NCBI GenBank assembly: GCA_022705425.1
Contig: JAKJEM010000002.1
Span: 16,690 to 79,166, forward strand
Direction of reading: 5' to 3'
From: Planctomycetota bacterium
Lineage (GTDB): Bacteria; Planctomycetota; Brocadiia; CAIUPP01
Length of the DNA: 62,477 bases
This document shows positions 32,207-40,214 of the stretch, in pieces. Within the stretch, counting starts at the first letter, position 1. Each line of letters opens with the position of its first letter. Made by a program: the position numbers and the translations under genes. The notes beneath the pieces were generated by a model. It was not told the origin of the DNA, made no database searches, and saw only the letters and a list, made by a program, of their open reading frames with translations.

Positions 32207-32251
32207 ACCAGGCCGGGGAGGCGGGAGATGCCTCGCCGGCCTGGTGCTTTT
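32207..32251 (+). terminator. Rho-independent terminator after the SpeD-like genes
   Basis: ACCAGGCCGG (32207-32216) pairs with CCGGCCTGGT (32236-32245), extended by an inner GAGGC/GCCTC stem, and is followed by GCTTTT. It ends the plus-strand polyamine transcript 18 nt after the last stop codon. The remaining gap to 32375 shows no gene. Confidence 0.8.
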
Positions 32252-32375
32252 AACGTGCGAACTGCGGCGGGTGGAATGACGGGGTGAAGCAGGGGCGGTG
32301 CGGTTGCGGCGGGGCAAAGTGAACCGGCCGCCCGGCGAGGCGCCGGACGGCCGGTGAGGTGGTGGGGGCTGGAGG

Positions 32376-33740
32376 CTACTTCTTCCTGGCGGCGCGGGGC
32401 TTGCGGGCGGGCCTCTTTGCCGGGACCGGGGGGGGCTTGACGGCGATCATGGGGTTGGCGGCGGAGACGGTGACGGTGGCCGTGGCGGCGGCGATCTCCT
32501 CCTCGGCGTCGCGGACGCGCCCGTCGAAGGAGTAGCGGCTGCCGGGCTTGATCTCGCGGTAGTCGGTGGGCAGGCCGATGCGATCGAGGAGGGCGATGAA
32601 GGGATCGGGGTCGAGTTCCTCGACGTTGACCATGGTGCGCGCGTCCCAGGCGCCCTGGGCGATGAGCATGGCCGCGGCGACGGGGGGCACGCCGGCGGTG
32701 TAGCTGATGCCCTGAGACTCGACTTCGGCGTAGCACTTCTTGTGGTCGGAGACCTGGTAGATGAGCATCTCGCGCGGGCGTCCATTCTTCATGCCGCGGA
32801 TGAAGTTGCCGATGCAGGTCTTGCCGACGTAGCCGGGGGCGAGGGTTTTGGGGTCGGGGAGGAGGGCTTTGACGACCTTGAGGGGGACGACCTCCTGTCC
32901 GGTGCCGAGTTTGACGGGAAGGTGGGAGAGGAGCCCGAGGGTGCGCAGGACGGTGAAGACGTTGATGTAGTGGTCGCCGAATCCCATCCAGAAGCGGATG
33001 CTGTTGGCGTCAATGTTGCGGGAGAGGGAGTGCAACTCGTCGTGGCCGTTGAGATAGATGGGCCGGGGGCCGACGACGGGGAAGTCGTAGGTCCGCTTGA
33101 CGGAGTGGGTGGGGTAGTCCTTCCACTGGCGGTCAATCCAGGCCCACACCTTGATGAACTCGCGGAAGTTGATTTCGGGGTCGAAGTTGGTGGCGAAGTA
33201 CTTGCCGTGGCTGCCGGCGTTGACGTCCATAATGTCAATGGTGTCAATGGTGTCGAAATGGTGCTTGGCGGCGAGAGCGCACCAGGCGTTGACGACGCCG
33301 GGGTCGAAGCCGCAGCCGAGGAGGGCGGTGACGCCGCGTTCCTTGCAGCGGTCGCGGCGCTTCCATTCGTAGTTGGCGTACCAGGGGGGCTGCTCGCAGA
33401 CCTTGTCGGGCTCTTCGTGGATGGCGGTGTCAATGTAGGCGGCGCCGGTCTGGAGGCAGGCTTCGAGGACGTGGATGTTGACGAAGGCGTTGCCGAGGTT
33501 GATGACGATGTCGGAGTGGGTTTCGCGGATGAGGCGGGCGTTGATCTGGCGGCTGTAGAGGCGCCGCGCGCGGTCTTTGAGGTGTTTCTTCCGCTGGACG
33601 CTGGCGATGATCTCGTCGCACTTGGAGAGGGTGCGCGAGGCGATGCAGATGTCGCCGAGGATGTCGTTGTTCATGGCAGCCTTGTGGGCGGTGACGTGAG
33701 CCACGCCGCCGGCGCCGATGATGAGCACATTTCGTTTCAC
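32376..33740 (-). CDS. Carboxynorspermidine/carboxyspermidine dehydrogenase (saccharopine dehydrogenase family)
   Basis: A 454-residue protein of the Lys9/CANSDH family. It joins aspartate semialdehyde with diaminopropane or putrescine, using NADPH, to give carboxynorspermidine or carboxyspermidine. The dinucleotide site is 'VLIIGAGGVAHVTAHK' (residues 5-20), and 'TALLGCGFDPGVVNAW' is the family centre. Pairing with an NspC-type decarboxylase 16 nt upstream secures the assignment over plain saccharopine dehydrogenase. The C-terminal ~35 residues are an added Pro/Lys/Arg/Ala-rich basic tail ('PAKRPARKPRAARKK') beyond the usual end of about 400 residues. Confidence 0.88.
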   Translation of the reverse strand: MKRNVLIIGAGGVAHVTAHKAAMNNDILGDICIASRTLSKCDEIIASVQRKKHLKDRARRLYSRQINARLIRETHSDIVINLGNAFVNIHVLEACLQTGAAYIDTAIHEEPDKVCEQPPWYANYEWKRRDRCKERGVTALLGCGFDPGVVNAWCALAAKHHFDTIDTIDIMDVNAGSHGKYFATNFDPEINFREFIKVWAWIDRQWKDYPTHSVKRTYDFPVVGPRPIYLNGHDELHSLSRNIDANSIRFWMGFGDHYINVFTVLRTLGLLSHLPVKLGTGQEVVPLKVVKALLPDPKTLAPGYVGKTCIGNFIRGMKNGRPREMLIYQVSDHKKCYAEVESQGISYTAGVPPVAAAMLIAQGAWDARTMVNVEELDPDPFIALLDRIGLPTDYREIKPGSRYSFDGRVRDAEEEIAAATATVTVSAANPMIAVKPPPVPAKRPARKPRAARKK

Positions 33741-33756
33741 GTTTCTTCCGCCCTCC

Positions 33757-34860
33757 TCAAGACAGGCTCCGGAGATAGTCGGCGTAACCGAAGCGGCGCA
33801 CCGTCCGCAGCGCGCCGTTCAGGCGGCGGACGACAATCGCCGGCATCGGCAGGCCGTTGAACCAGTTCTTCTTGACCAAGGTGTATCCGGCGGCATCGGC
33901 AAAGCGGACGGTGTCGCCGGGACGAAGCTTGCGGGGGAAGCGGTATGCGCCGAAGACGTCTCCGGCCAGGCAGGAGCGCCCTGCGATCGTCACGACGCAA
34001 CGTCCGCGTCCGGCGGCCTCGATGCGCGCGCTCTGGCGGTAGATGAGCAGGTCGAGCATGTGCGCTTCCGTCGAGGCATCCACTATAGCAATGTCCGTCT
34101 CATTATGCACGACATCGAGGACGGTGGTGACGAGTTCGGCGGCGCCGGTGACGGCGGCCTCGCCCGGTTCGAGGTACACTTGGACGCCGAAGCGGTCGGC
34201 GAAGCGGCGCAGGGTGTCGGCAAAGGCGTCCACGGGATAGCCGGGCCGGGTGAAGTGGAAACCGCCGCCGAGGCTCACCCAGTCGAGTTGTTCGAGGAGG
34301 GGGGCGTAGTCGCGGGCGATGCGGTCGAGGGTGTCACGGAAGTGGACGAAATCGTCATTCTCGCAGTTGTAGTGGAACATCACGCCGTCGAGTCGCGGGG
34401 CGGCGGCGAAGAGGGCGCGGCGGCCGCGGACGCCGAGGCGCGAGTGGCGGCGGGCGGGGTCGGCGAGGTCGAAGTGGGAGAAGCTGACGCCGGGGTTGAC
34501 GCGGAGGCCGATGCTGAGGCCGCGGGCCTCGCGTTCGAGGGCGTCGAGCTGCGAGAGGGAGTTGAAAATGATCTTGTCGGCCAGGGGGCGCAGGGCGCGG
34601 ACCTCATCGCGCTTCCAGGCCACACTGAAGGCGTGGACTTCCTTGCCGAACTTCTCGCGTCCAAGGCGGACTTCGTAGAGGGAACTGCTGGTTGAGCCGT
34701 CCATGAAGCGGCGCATCAGGGGGAAGACGACCCAGGCGGCAAAGCACTTGAGCGCCAGGACGCACTTGGCCCCGGAGCGGCGCCGGAGATGGTCTATCGT
34801 CTCCAGGTTGCCGAGGAGCTTGCGTTCGTCAATAAGGTAGTAGGGCGTTGGGGGTGTCAT
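33757..34860 (-). CDS. nspC: Carboxynorspermidine/carboxyspermidine decarboxylase (NspC)
   Basis: A 367-residue fold III PLP decarboxylase. The PLP Lys is in 'VLALKCFA' (about 38), with 'HYNCEND', 'LGGGFHFTRPGYP' (Gly-rich phosphate loop) and 'YLEPGEAAV' following the NspC pattern rather than diaminopimelate decarboxylase. It decarboxylates carboxy(nor)spermidine to (nor)spermidine. It is the first gene of a two-gene operon with the dehydrogenase, under a clear promoter at 34912-34939. Together they give a polyamine route that does not use decarboxylated AdoMet, right beside SpeD-like genes. Confidence 0.9.
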   Translation of the reverse strand: MTPPTPYYLIDERKLLGNLETIDHLRRRSGAKCVLALKCFAAWVVFPLMRRFMDGSTSSSLYEVRLGREKFGKEVHAFSVAWKRDEVRALRPLADKIIFNSLSQLDALEREARGLSIGLRVNPGVSFSHFDLADPARRHSRLGVRGRRALFAAAPRLDGVMFHYNCENDDFVHFRDTLDRIARDYAPLLEQLDWVSLGGGFHFTRPGYPVDAFADTLRRFADRFGVQVYLEPGEAAVTGAAELVTTVLDVVHNETDIAIVDASTEAHMLDLLIYRQSARIEAAGRGRCVVTIAGRSCLAGDVFGAYRFPRKLRPGDTVRFADAAGYTLVKKNWFNGLPMPAIVVRRLNGALRTVRRFGYADYLRSLS

Positions 34861-34911
34861 CTGCCTCTTGACCGTGTGGCGCGGGGCCGGCGACGGGGGT
34901 CACGGCGGTGG

Positions 34912-34939
34912 ATTGTAGTCAGTTCGCGGGGAAAGTCAA
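34912..34939 (-). promoter_or_regulatory. Promoter for the nspC-dehydrogenase operon
   Basis: On the minus strand TTGACT (34939-34934), a 16-nt spacer and TACAAT (34917-34912) form a near-consensus promoter about 50 nt before nspC. The rest of 34940-35126 shows no gene. Confidence 0.7.
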
Positions 34940-35126
34940 CCGAGCGGGGCAGGCGCATCGAGCGCACAGGATTCCAGCAGACGAGGCCGGGCGCGCGAGG
35001 CGGCGTAAGAGCGACCATCACCGGCGGCGATGGAACATCAGAGAAGAACGGCATCCTCCCTGAACCGCCGGGCGCTGATCGGCGAAACCGCCGAAGGCAA
35101 CACACGGGCCGTCGCCGGAAGCATCG

Positions 35127-37415
35127 TCAATCGCCAACCCGGACAAACTTCACCGCGTCGGCACAGACCGCCGTGGAACCCGTGCTCTTGCTCTCTCCGT
35201 TGTGGAGTTCCACAACGTGCTGGCCGGAGTCGAAGGTGTAGATGCTCAGCAACTGCCAGGAACCGCCATTGCTGGTCTGGTCCAGCCGGACCGTATCGAG
35301 TTCAATCGCTCCGTTCTTGACGACGTACGGCGCACTCTTGGACCGAGATGCGGCCGCCGACCACCAGACATGCACCTCGTAGTTCCCGGCGGGCAGGGTG
35401 GTGCAGACCCAGCGCACGCGCTCCGTCTCCGCGCCCGACACCACGGGAAGGCTCGAGTAGTTCGTCGCCCAGTAGCCGGGGTGCGATGCGCTCGTCCGCG
35501 CCGGCGTAGGCCCTTTCACCACCTCGAACCGCTTCTCTTCGCCCACATCCATGTTGTCAATGATGCAGGATGCCGGGGCCGGCAGCGTGGTTGTGGTGGT
35601 GCTCGTCGGGGTGGTGGTCGTGGTGGTTGTGCTTGATGTCGTGGTGGTCGTCGTGGTTGGCATGTTGGGCAGGGACAAGGAGAGCGTATAGGGCTCAATC
35701 GTGTCTTTGTTGCCGTACTCGCTGACTTTGATGTAGTAGGTTCCGGGGGCAAGGTTGCTGACGGAGATGCGGGAGAAGTTACTTGGAGGTGTGTCGTCGT
35801 TGTAGGCGATGAAGGTAGAGGGATCGTTGGGTCCGTAGAGCCACATTACGGTATCGCCAATGACGCCGGCGGTTTCAATGACTGCGTCGGTAGTCTGGGT
35901 GACGGTGAACTTGGCCCAGTCCACATCTCCGAGGAAATGAATGGAGCGATTCTGGACTTCGCCGTTGGAAATCACCTTGGCGTCTTCGGGGACGTTGTCC
36001 GGCTCGTAGGCATCGGGGAAGTAGGGGGAAACGGCCAGCGAGAGGGTATAGGCGAGGATGGTGTCGTTGTTGTCGTGCTCGCCGACTTTGATGTAGTAGG
36101 TTCCGGGGGCAAGATTTCTGACGGAGATGCGGGAGAAGAGACTTGGAGGTGTGTCGTCGTTGTAGGCGATGAGTATAGACGGGTCATCGGGTCCGTAGAG
36201 CCACAGGTCCGTATCGTCGGCAACGCCGCCCGTCTCAATGACGACATTGCTGGTCAGGGTGAGGGTGAACTTCGCCCAGTCCGCGTCTCCGACGGCATGG
36301 ATGGAGCGATTCTGGGTCTGACCGTCGGAGATCGTCTTGGCATCGGCGGGGACGCTGTCGGGCTCGTAGGAATCGGGGACGTAGGGGGTGACGGTCAACG
36401 AAAGGGTGTAAGCGGCGATGGTGCCGTTGTTGCCGTACTCGTTGCACTTGATGTAGTAGGTTCCGGGAGGGATGTTGAAGACGTGGATACGAGAAAAGTT
36501 GCCTGCGCCGCTGTCGTCATCGTAGGCGACCAGGGTGGAGGAACTATCGGGCCCGTAGAGGCGCAGTTCGGTGTCGCCGGCGAGGCCGCTGGTTTCAATG
36601 ACGACATCGCTGACGTGAGGAAGTGTGAACTGGACCCAGTCCACATCTCCGACACCCTGGATGGCGCGGTTCTGGGTCTGGCCGGCGGCGATTGTCTTGG
36701 CGTCGGCGGGAGAGTTGTCCGGCTCGTAGGAATCGCTGTAGGGTACGGTTGTCGTGGTTATGCTCGTGGTGGTGGTGCTGGAGGTCGTGGTTGTCGTGGG
36801 AAGAGAGGTTGTTGTGGTCGTCGTGGCCAGGGTCGTTGTTGTCGTTGACGTGGCCCCTCCCATGGAGACGAACTTCACCGCGTCGGCACAGACCGCCGTT
36901 GAACCGGAGGTTGCACTGCCTCCGTTGTGCAACTCGACCGTGTGTTGGCCGGCGCTGAAGGTGTAGGCGCCCAGCAACCGCCACGAACCGCCGTTGATCG
37001 TCTGGTCCACGCGGACCGTCGCAAGTTCCGTCGCGCCGTCCTTGATCACGTACGGCGCGCTCTTCGATCGCGTGGCGGCCGCCGCCCACCAGACGTACAC
37101 CTCGTAGTCCCCGGCAGGCAGGGTGGTGCAGACCCAGCGCACCCGTTCCGTCTCCGCGCTCGACACCACGGGAAGGCTCGAGTAGTTCGTCGCCCAGTAG
37201 CCGGGGTGCGATGCGCTCGTCCGCGCCGGCGTCGGCCCGTTGACCACCTCGAACCGCTTCTCCGGCGACGCGTCCAGGTTGTCAACGATCGTGGCCTCCC
37301 CCTCTGCGAACAGCGTGCCCGGTCTGAGCAGGAGCACAAGGAGGAATGCCAGGAGAAGGAAGGGGGCGATACTCATCCTGCGTGAGATCATGTGAGCCGC
37401 AAAGTTTGCTCCCAT
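35127..37415 (-). CDS. Secreted golvesin-like / PPC multidomain protein
   Basis: A 762-residue exported protein with a mirror-like layout: signal segment (about 14-37), golvesin C-terminal-like domain 1 (about 42-183), Thr-rich linker, three bacterial PPC (pre-peptidase C-terminal) domains each opening 'D(S/A)YEPDNxPxDAKxI', a second Thr-rich linker, and golvesin-like domain 2 (about 630-762). The two golvesin domains are almost identical ('GPTPARTSASHPGYWATNYS' in both), so the duplication is recent or gene-converted. No enzyme domain is present; PPC and golvesin domains are usually accessory parts of secreted enzymes or surface fibres. ATG 37415 follows AGGAG. It is a plausible T2SS substrate (inference). 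Confidence 0.85.
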   Translation of the reverse strand: MGANFAAHMISRRMSIAPFLLLAFLLVLLLRPGTLFAEGEATIVDNLDASPEKRFEVVNGPTPARTSASHPGYWATNYSSLPVVSSAETERVRWVCTTLPAGDYEVYVWWAAAATRSKSAPYVIKDGATELATVRVDQTINGGSWRLLGAYTFSAGQHTVELHNGGSATSGSTAVCADAVKFVSMGGATSTTTTTLATTTTTTSLPTTTTTSSTTTTSITTTTVPYSDSYEPDNSPADAKTIAAGQTQNRAIQGVGDVDWVQFTLPHVSDVVIETSGLAGDTELRLYGPDSSSTLVAYDDDSGAGNFSRIHVFNIPPGTYYIKCNEYGNNGTIAAYTLSLTVTPYVPDSYEPDSVPADAKTISDGQTQNRSIHAVGDADWAKFTLTLTSNVVIETGGVADDTDLWLYGPDDPSILIAYNDDTPPSLFSRISVRNLAPGTYYIKVGEHDNNDTILAYTLSLAVSPYFPDAYEPDNVPEDAKVISNGEVQNRSIHFLGDVDWAKFTVTQTTDAVIETAGVIGDTVMWLYGPNDPSTFIAYNDDTPPSNFSRISVSNLAPGTYYIKVSEYGNKDTIEPYTLSLSLPNMPTTTTTTTSSTTTTTTTPTSTTTTTLPAPASCIIDNMDVGEEKRFEVVKGPTPARTSASHPGYWATNYSSLPVVSGAETERVRWVCTTLPAGNYEVHVWWSAAASRSKSAPYVVKNGAIELDTVRLDQTSNGGSWQLLSIYTFDSGQHVVELHNGESKSTGSTAVCADAVKFVRVGD

Positions 37416-37564
37416 TGGTCGCTCCTCTCGCGAAATCAGGGCACACAGCAGCACAGTTGGGCCACGGCGGCCTCTTCCGGTCAGTATGGCCTCTCGCGTT
37501 CTGTCTGGACAATGCCCAAGACGCGCCGAGAAATCGCCTGCGCCCTGTGGCAGCCTTGGTCAAT

Positions 37565-37594
37565 ATGGTACTCCCCCTCTTCTCCAACTGTCAA
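37565..37594 (-). promoter_or_regulatory. Promoter for the golvesin/PPC protein
   Basis: On the minus strand a perfect TTGACA (37594-37589), an 18-nt spacer and TACCAT (37570-37565) precede the gene by about 150 nt. It sits just past the end of the upstream glycosyltransferase gene (stop at 37610). Confidence 0.5.
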
Positions 37595-37609
37595 GCAGGG
37601 ATTGCACCG

Positions 37610-38758
37610 TTACCCGTGCGTGGCGGGGGGGGTGGGATCGAGTGCGCGGCGGAGGATGTCCTCTGCGGCGGCGGGCCTGGCGGCGCGCAGGGCGGCGCGG
37701 CTCATCCGGCGGCGGAGGAGGGGTTCGGCGAGGAGGCGGCGGAACTTGCAGAGGAGGTGGGCGGGGGAGTTGGCTCGCAGGGCGACGCCGGATTCGAGGA
37801 GGAAGTCGGCGTTGCGCTCCTCCTGGCCGGGGATCGGATTGTACACAATCATGGGAAGGCCGGCGGCCAGGCATTCGGCGGCGGTAAGGCCGCCGCTCTT
37901 GGTGATGATGAAGTCGGCGGCGGCCATGAGCTCGTGCATGTTGTCCACGAAGCCCAGGGGGCGCACGGCATCGGGGTGCCGGCGGGCGACCTCCTCGATG
38001 TCGGCGCGGGCGGCGGCGTTGCGCCCGGCAAAGGCGAGAATCTGCGCCGGGCCGGCGCTCTCGGCCAGGGCGGCGAGGACACCGCGCACCTGTGCGGCGG
38101 GGAAGCCGCCGGCGGCGACCAGTGCGACCGGCGCCTCCGCGCGCAGGCCAAGTCTGCGGCGCAGGCCGGGGCGGTCGGAGGGGAGTTCACGGAAGACAGG
38201 CATGATAGGGATGCCGGTCACACGGATGTCGGCGCGTCCGACACCCTTGGCGCGCAGGGCGTGCTCCATGTCCGCCGTGGCGACGAAATAGCGGTCCACG
38301 CCCTCCTGAACCCACAGGGTGTGGATGTCGAAGTCGGTGAGGACGACATTCAACGAGGCGCGGAGGAGGCCCGTGCGCCGCCGGGGGCCCAGGATTTCGC
38401 CGGCCATGTAGTGCGTTGCGATGACGGCGTGGGGGTCGAAATCGCGGACAAACCGCATCAGGGGGCGGGCATTCACGCGGTCGAAGAGGGCGTTGAGGCG
38501 CTGGGCCGCGCTGTCCACGGGCTTGCGTTCAAGCCCCTCGTAGAGGAGCTTCCACAGGGAGGGGAGGTCGGCGGAGAGCCGCTCATAGGTGCGGGTGAAG
38601 AGGCGGCGGAAGGCGGCATTGGTGTGGTCGAGGACGTCCACGTTGCGAATGACGAGGTGGGGGAAGTGGAGGCGGGCGGCGGCCTCGATGGCGGCGGCGG
38701 CGCGCAGGTGGCCGACGCCGGCTTTGGCGGAGAGGATGAGGAGGCGTTGGGAGTGCAT
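37610..38758 (-). CDS. MGDG-synthase/MurG-like glycosyltransferase (GT28 type)
   Basis: A 382-residue GT-B glycosyltransferase. The N-terminal MGDG-synthase-like domain has 'LSAKAGVGHLRAA' (G-x-G-H acceptor loop), and the C-terminal GT28 domain has 'AAGGFPAAQVRGVL', 'FVDNMHELMAAADFIITKSG' and 'GQEERNADFL', the sugar-nucleotide site. Relatives transfer galactose or glucose to diacylglycerol, so it may make glycolipids. ATG 38758 is chosen; a longer frame reads back into heptamer array 4 and is an artefact. It may be cotranscribed with the DUF362 gene upstream. Confidence 0.88.
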   Translation of the reverse strand: MHSQRLLILSAKAGVGHLRAAAAIEAAARLHFPHLVIRNVDVLDHTNAAFRRLFTRTYERLSADLPSLWKLLYEGLERKPVDSAAQRLNALFDRVNARPLMRFVRDFDPHAVIATHYMAGEILGPRRRTGLLRASLNVVLTDFDIHTLWVQEGVDRYFVATADMEHALRAKGVGRADIRVTGIPIMPVFRELPSDRPGLRRRLGLRAEAPVALVAAGGFPAAQVRGVLAALAESAGPAQILAFAGRNAAARADIEEVARRHPDAVRPLGFVDNMHELMAAADFIITKSGGLTAAECLAAGLPMIVYNPIPGQEERNADFLLESGVALRANSPAHLLCKFRRLLAEPLLRRRMSRAALRAARPAAAEDILRRALDPTPPATHG

Positions 38759-38774
38759 GGGGCCTCGGGGTGAG

Positions 38775-38840
38775 GGACGACGGACGACAGACCGCAGAGG
38801 ACGAGCGGCAGACGACAGACGACGGACGACAGACGACGGA
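38775..38840 (+). repeat. Heptanucleotide array (GACGACR)n, copy 4
   Basis: About 66 nt of interrupted GACGACG/GACGACA units between two minus-strand genes (glycosyltransferase start and DUF362 stop). It reads GACGACR on the plus strand, as do the other arrays. Confidence 0.9.
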
Positions 38841-38891
38841 TGCCCCGGCTGCGTTGCCGGGGGCGGCGTCAACGGTTGCGTTGGGCGAAGG

Positions 38892-39989
38892 TCATGTGAT
38901 TTCGGTCAAGGTGTAAGCGCGTGTGCCGAGTCCGAGGGACTCCCCATAGGCGATGGCCTCCTCGTAGCGCGACTTGGGCCACCACTGCGCCCAGACGTCA
39001 TGTCCATAGGCCCTGCGGCTGATGTCGGCGGTGGCCTGGTCCACGGCAATGATGTCGGTGGAGGCCAGGATGCCGACGTTCGGTCGCTCGGCCTTCTGCT
39101 TCGAGCCGACGCAGTCGCAATTCTTCGTGACGTCGGTGATGAAGTTGACGTAGGCGATTCCGGCGGGCTTGGCGGCGGCGAAGCCGAGGACGTGCTCGCA
39201 GACGCGTTCGCCGAGTTCCAGGTCGCCGATGTCCCAGTTGAAGCCGACGGCGTCGGAGGGGCAGAGGGCAAGACACTCGCCGCAGCCGATGCACTTCTCG
39301 GGGGTGAGTCGGGCGAGGGGGCGTTCGCCGTCCTTTCGGGGGGCGAGGGTAATGGCTTCGGTGGGACACCAGCGAACGCAGACGCCGCAGCCGACGCACT
39401 TGCGGGCGTCGAAGCGGGGCGCGCCGCCGTAGTGCTGGGCGAGTTTGCCGGCGCGCGCGGCGCAGCCCATGCCGACGTTCTTGATCGCGCCGCCGAGGCC
39501 CATCTGGCAGTGGCCCTTGACGTGGGTGAGGACGACGGCGCCGGCGGCCTGGTGCAGGGCGGAGGCGATGCGAACCTCCTTGAAGTGCTTGCCGCCGGAG
39601 ATGGGGACGGCAACCTGATCGGCGCCTTGGAGGCCGTCGGCGATGATGACGGGCGCGCCCAGGGATTCAAGGGTGAAGCCGTGATCGGCGGCCTGGCGGA
39701 GGTGGTCGGTGGCCTGGCTGCGGTGTCCGCGGTAAAGGGTGTTGGTGTCGGTGACGAAAGGATCGCCGCCGGCCTTGCGGACGAAGTCCACGATGGCGCG
39801 TGTGATCGGGGGCTTGACGTAGCCGGTGTTCTTGTCCTCGCCGAAGTGCTGTTTGACGGCGCACGGGCGGCCCTTGGGGATGACGCGATCGAGGCGCGCG
39901 GCTTCGGCGAGACGGAGTGCCTTGGCGGCGAGGGACTCGACGGGTTCGTTGTCCTGGACGGGGGTGAAGAAGACCTGCGTCCGGCGCAT
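38892..39989 (-). CDS. DUF362 domain protein with two [4Fe-4S] clusters
   Basis: A 365-residue protein. The DUF362 domain (about 30-185 and 240-345) carries 'KQHFGEDKNTGYVKPP', 'VVLTHVKGHCQMGLGGAIKN' in two parts and 'IIAVDQATADI'. Inserted are two ferredoxin motifs, 'CVGCGVCVRWCP' and 'CIGCGECLALCP' (about 192-240). Such proteins are common in anaerobes, and their redox partners are unknown. ATG 39989 follows AGGAGA; a much longer open frame on this strand is a shadow of the gene opposite. Confidence 0.88.
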   Translation of the reverse strand: MRRTQVFFTPVQDNEPVESLAAKALRLAEAARLDRVIPKGRPCAVKQHFGEDKNTGYVKPPITRAIVDFVRKAGGDPFVTDTNTLYRGHRSQATDHLRQAADHGFTLESLGAPVIIADGLQGADQVAVPISGGKHFKEVRIASALHQAAGAVVLTHVKGHCQMGLGGAIKNVGMGCAARAGKLAQHYGGAPRFDARKCVGCGVCVRWCPTEAITLAPRKDGERPLARLTPEKCIGCGECLALCPSDAVGFNWDIGDLELGERVCEHVLGFAAAKPAGIAYVNFITDVTKNCDCVGSKQKAERPNVGILASTDIIAVDQATADISRRAYGHDVWAQWWPKSRYEEAIAYGESLGLGTRAYTLTEIT

Positions 39990-40091
39990 GGCGTGTTCTC
40001 TCCTGGTCGGCGACGGTCCGGCGACGTGTGGATCACCATCCCCAAAATAACACAGGCTTGGCGAAGGCCGCAAATGAGGGACGGGCGTGTC

Positions 40092-40119
40092 TTGACTTCG
40101 GCGGTGAGAGGTGGAGAAT
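40092..40119 (+). promoter_or_regulatory. Possible promoter for the heparinase-like gene
   Basis: TTGACT (40092-40097), a 16-nt spacer and GAGAAT (40114-40119) lie just ahead of heptamer array 5. The -10 match is modest. Confidence 0.3.
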
Positions 40120-40120
40120 T

Positions 40121-40172
40121 GGACGACGGACGACAGAGGACGGGCGACGGACGCTGGACAGCCGACGACGGC
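40121..40172 (+). repeat. Heptanucleotide array (GACGACR)n, copy 5 (degenerate)
   Basis: About 50 nt beginning with clear GACGACG and GACGACA units and decaying into GGGCGACGGACG-like sequence, in the 5' region of the heparinase-like gene. Confidence 0.75.
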
Positions 40173-40214
40173 GTCCGGCGTGGTGAACGGCGCGATCCAG
40201 GGAGCGAGGCAGTC

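Noticed and set aside
32376..33740. Saccharopine dehydrogenase of lysine metabolism
   Set aside because: The adjacent NspC-type decarboxylase and family pattern favour the carboxy(nor)spermidine pathway.
35937..36848. A plus-strand Gly/Val/Asp-rich ORF
   Set aside because: It is antisense to the three PPC repeats and its repetitiveness mirrors theirs.
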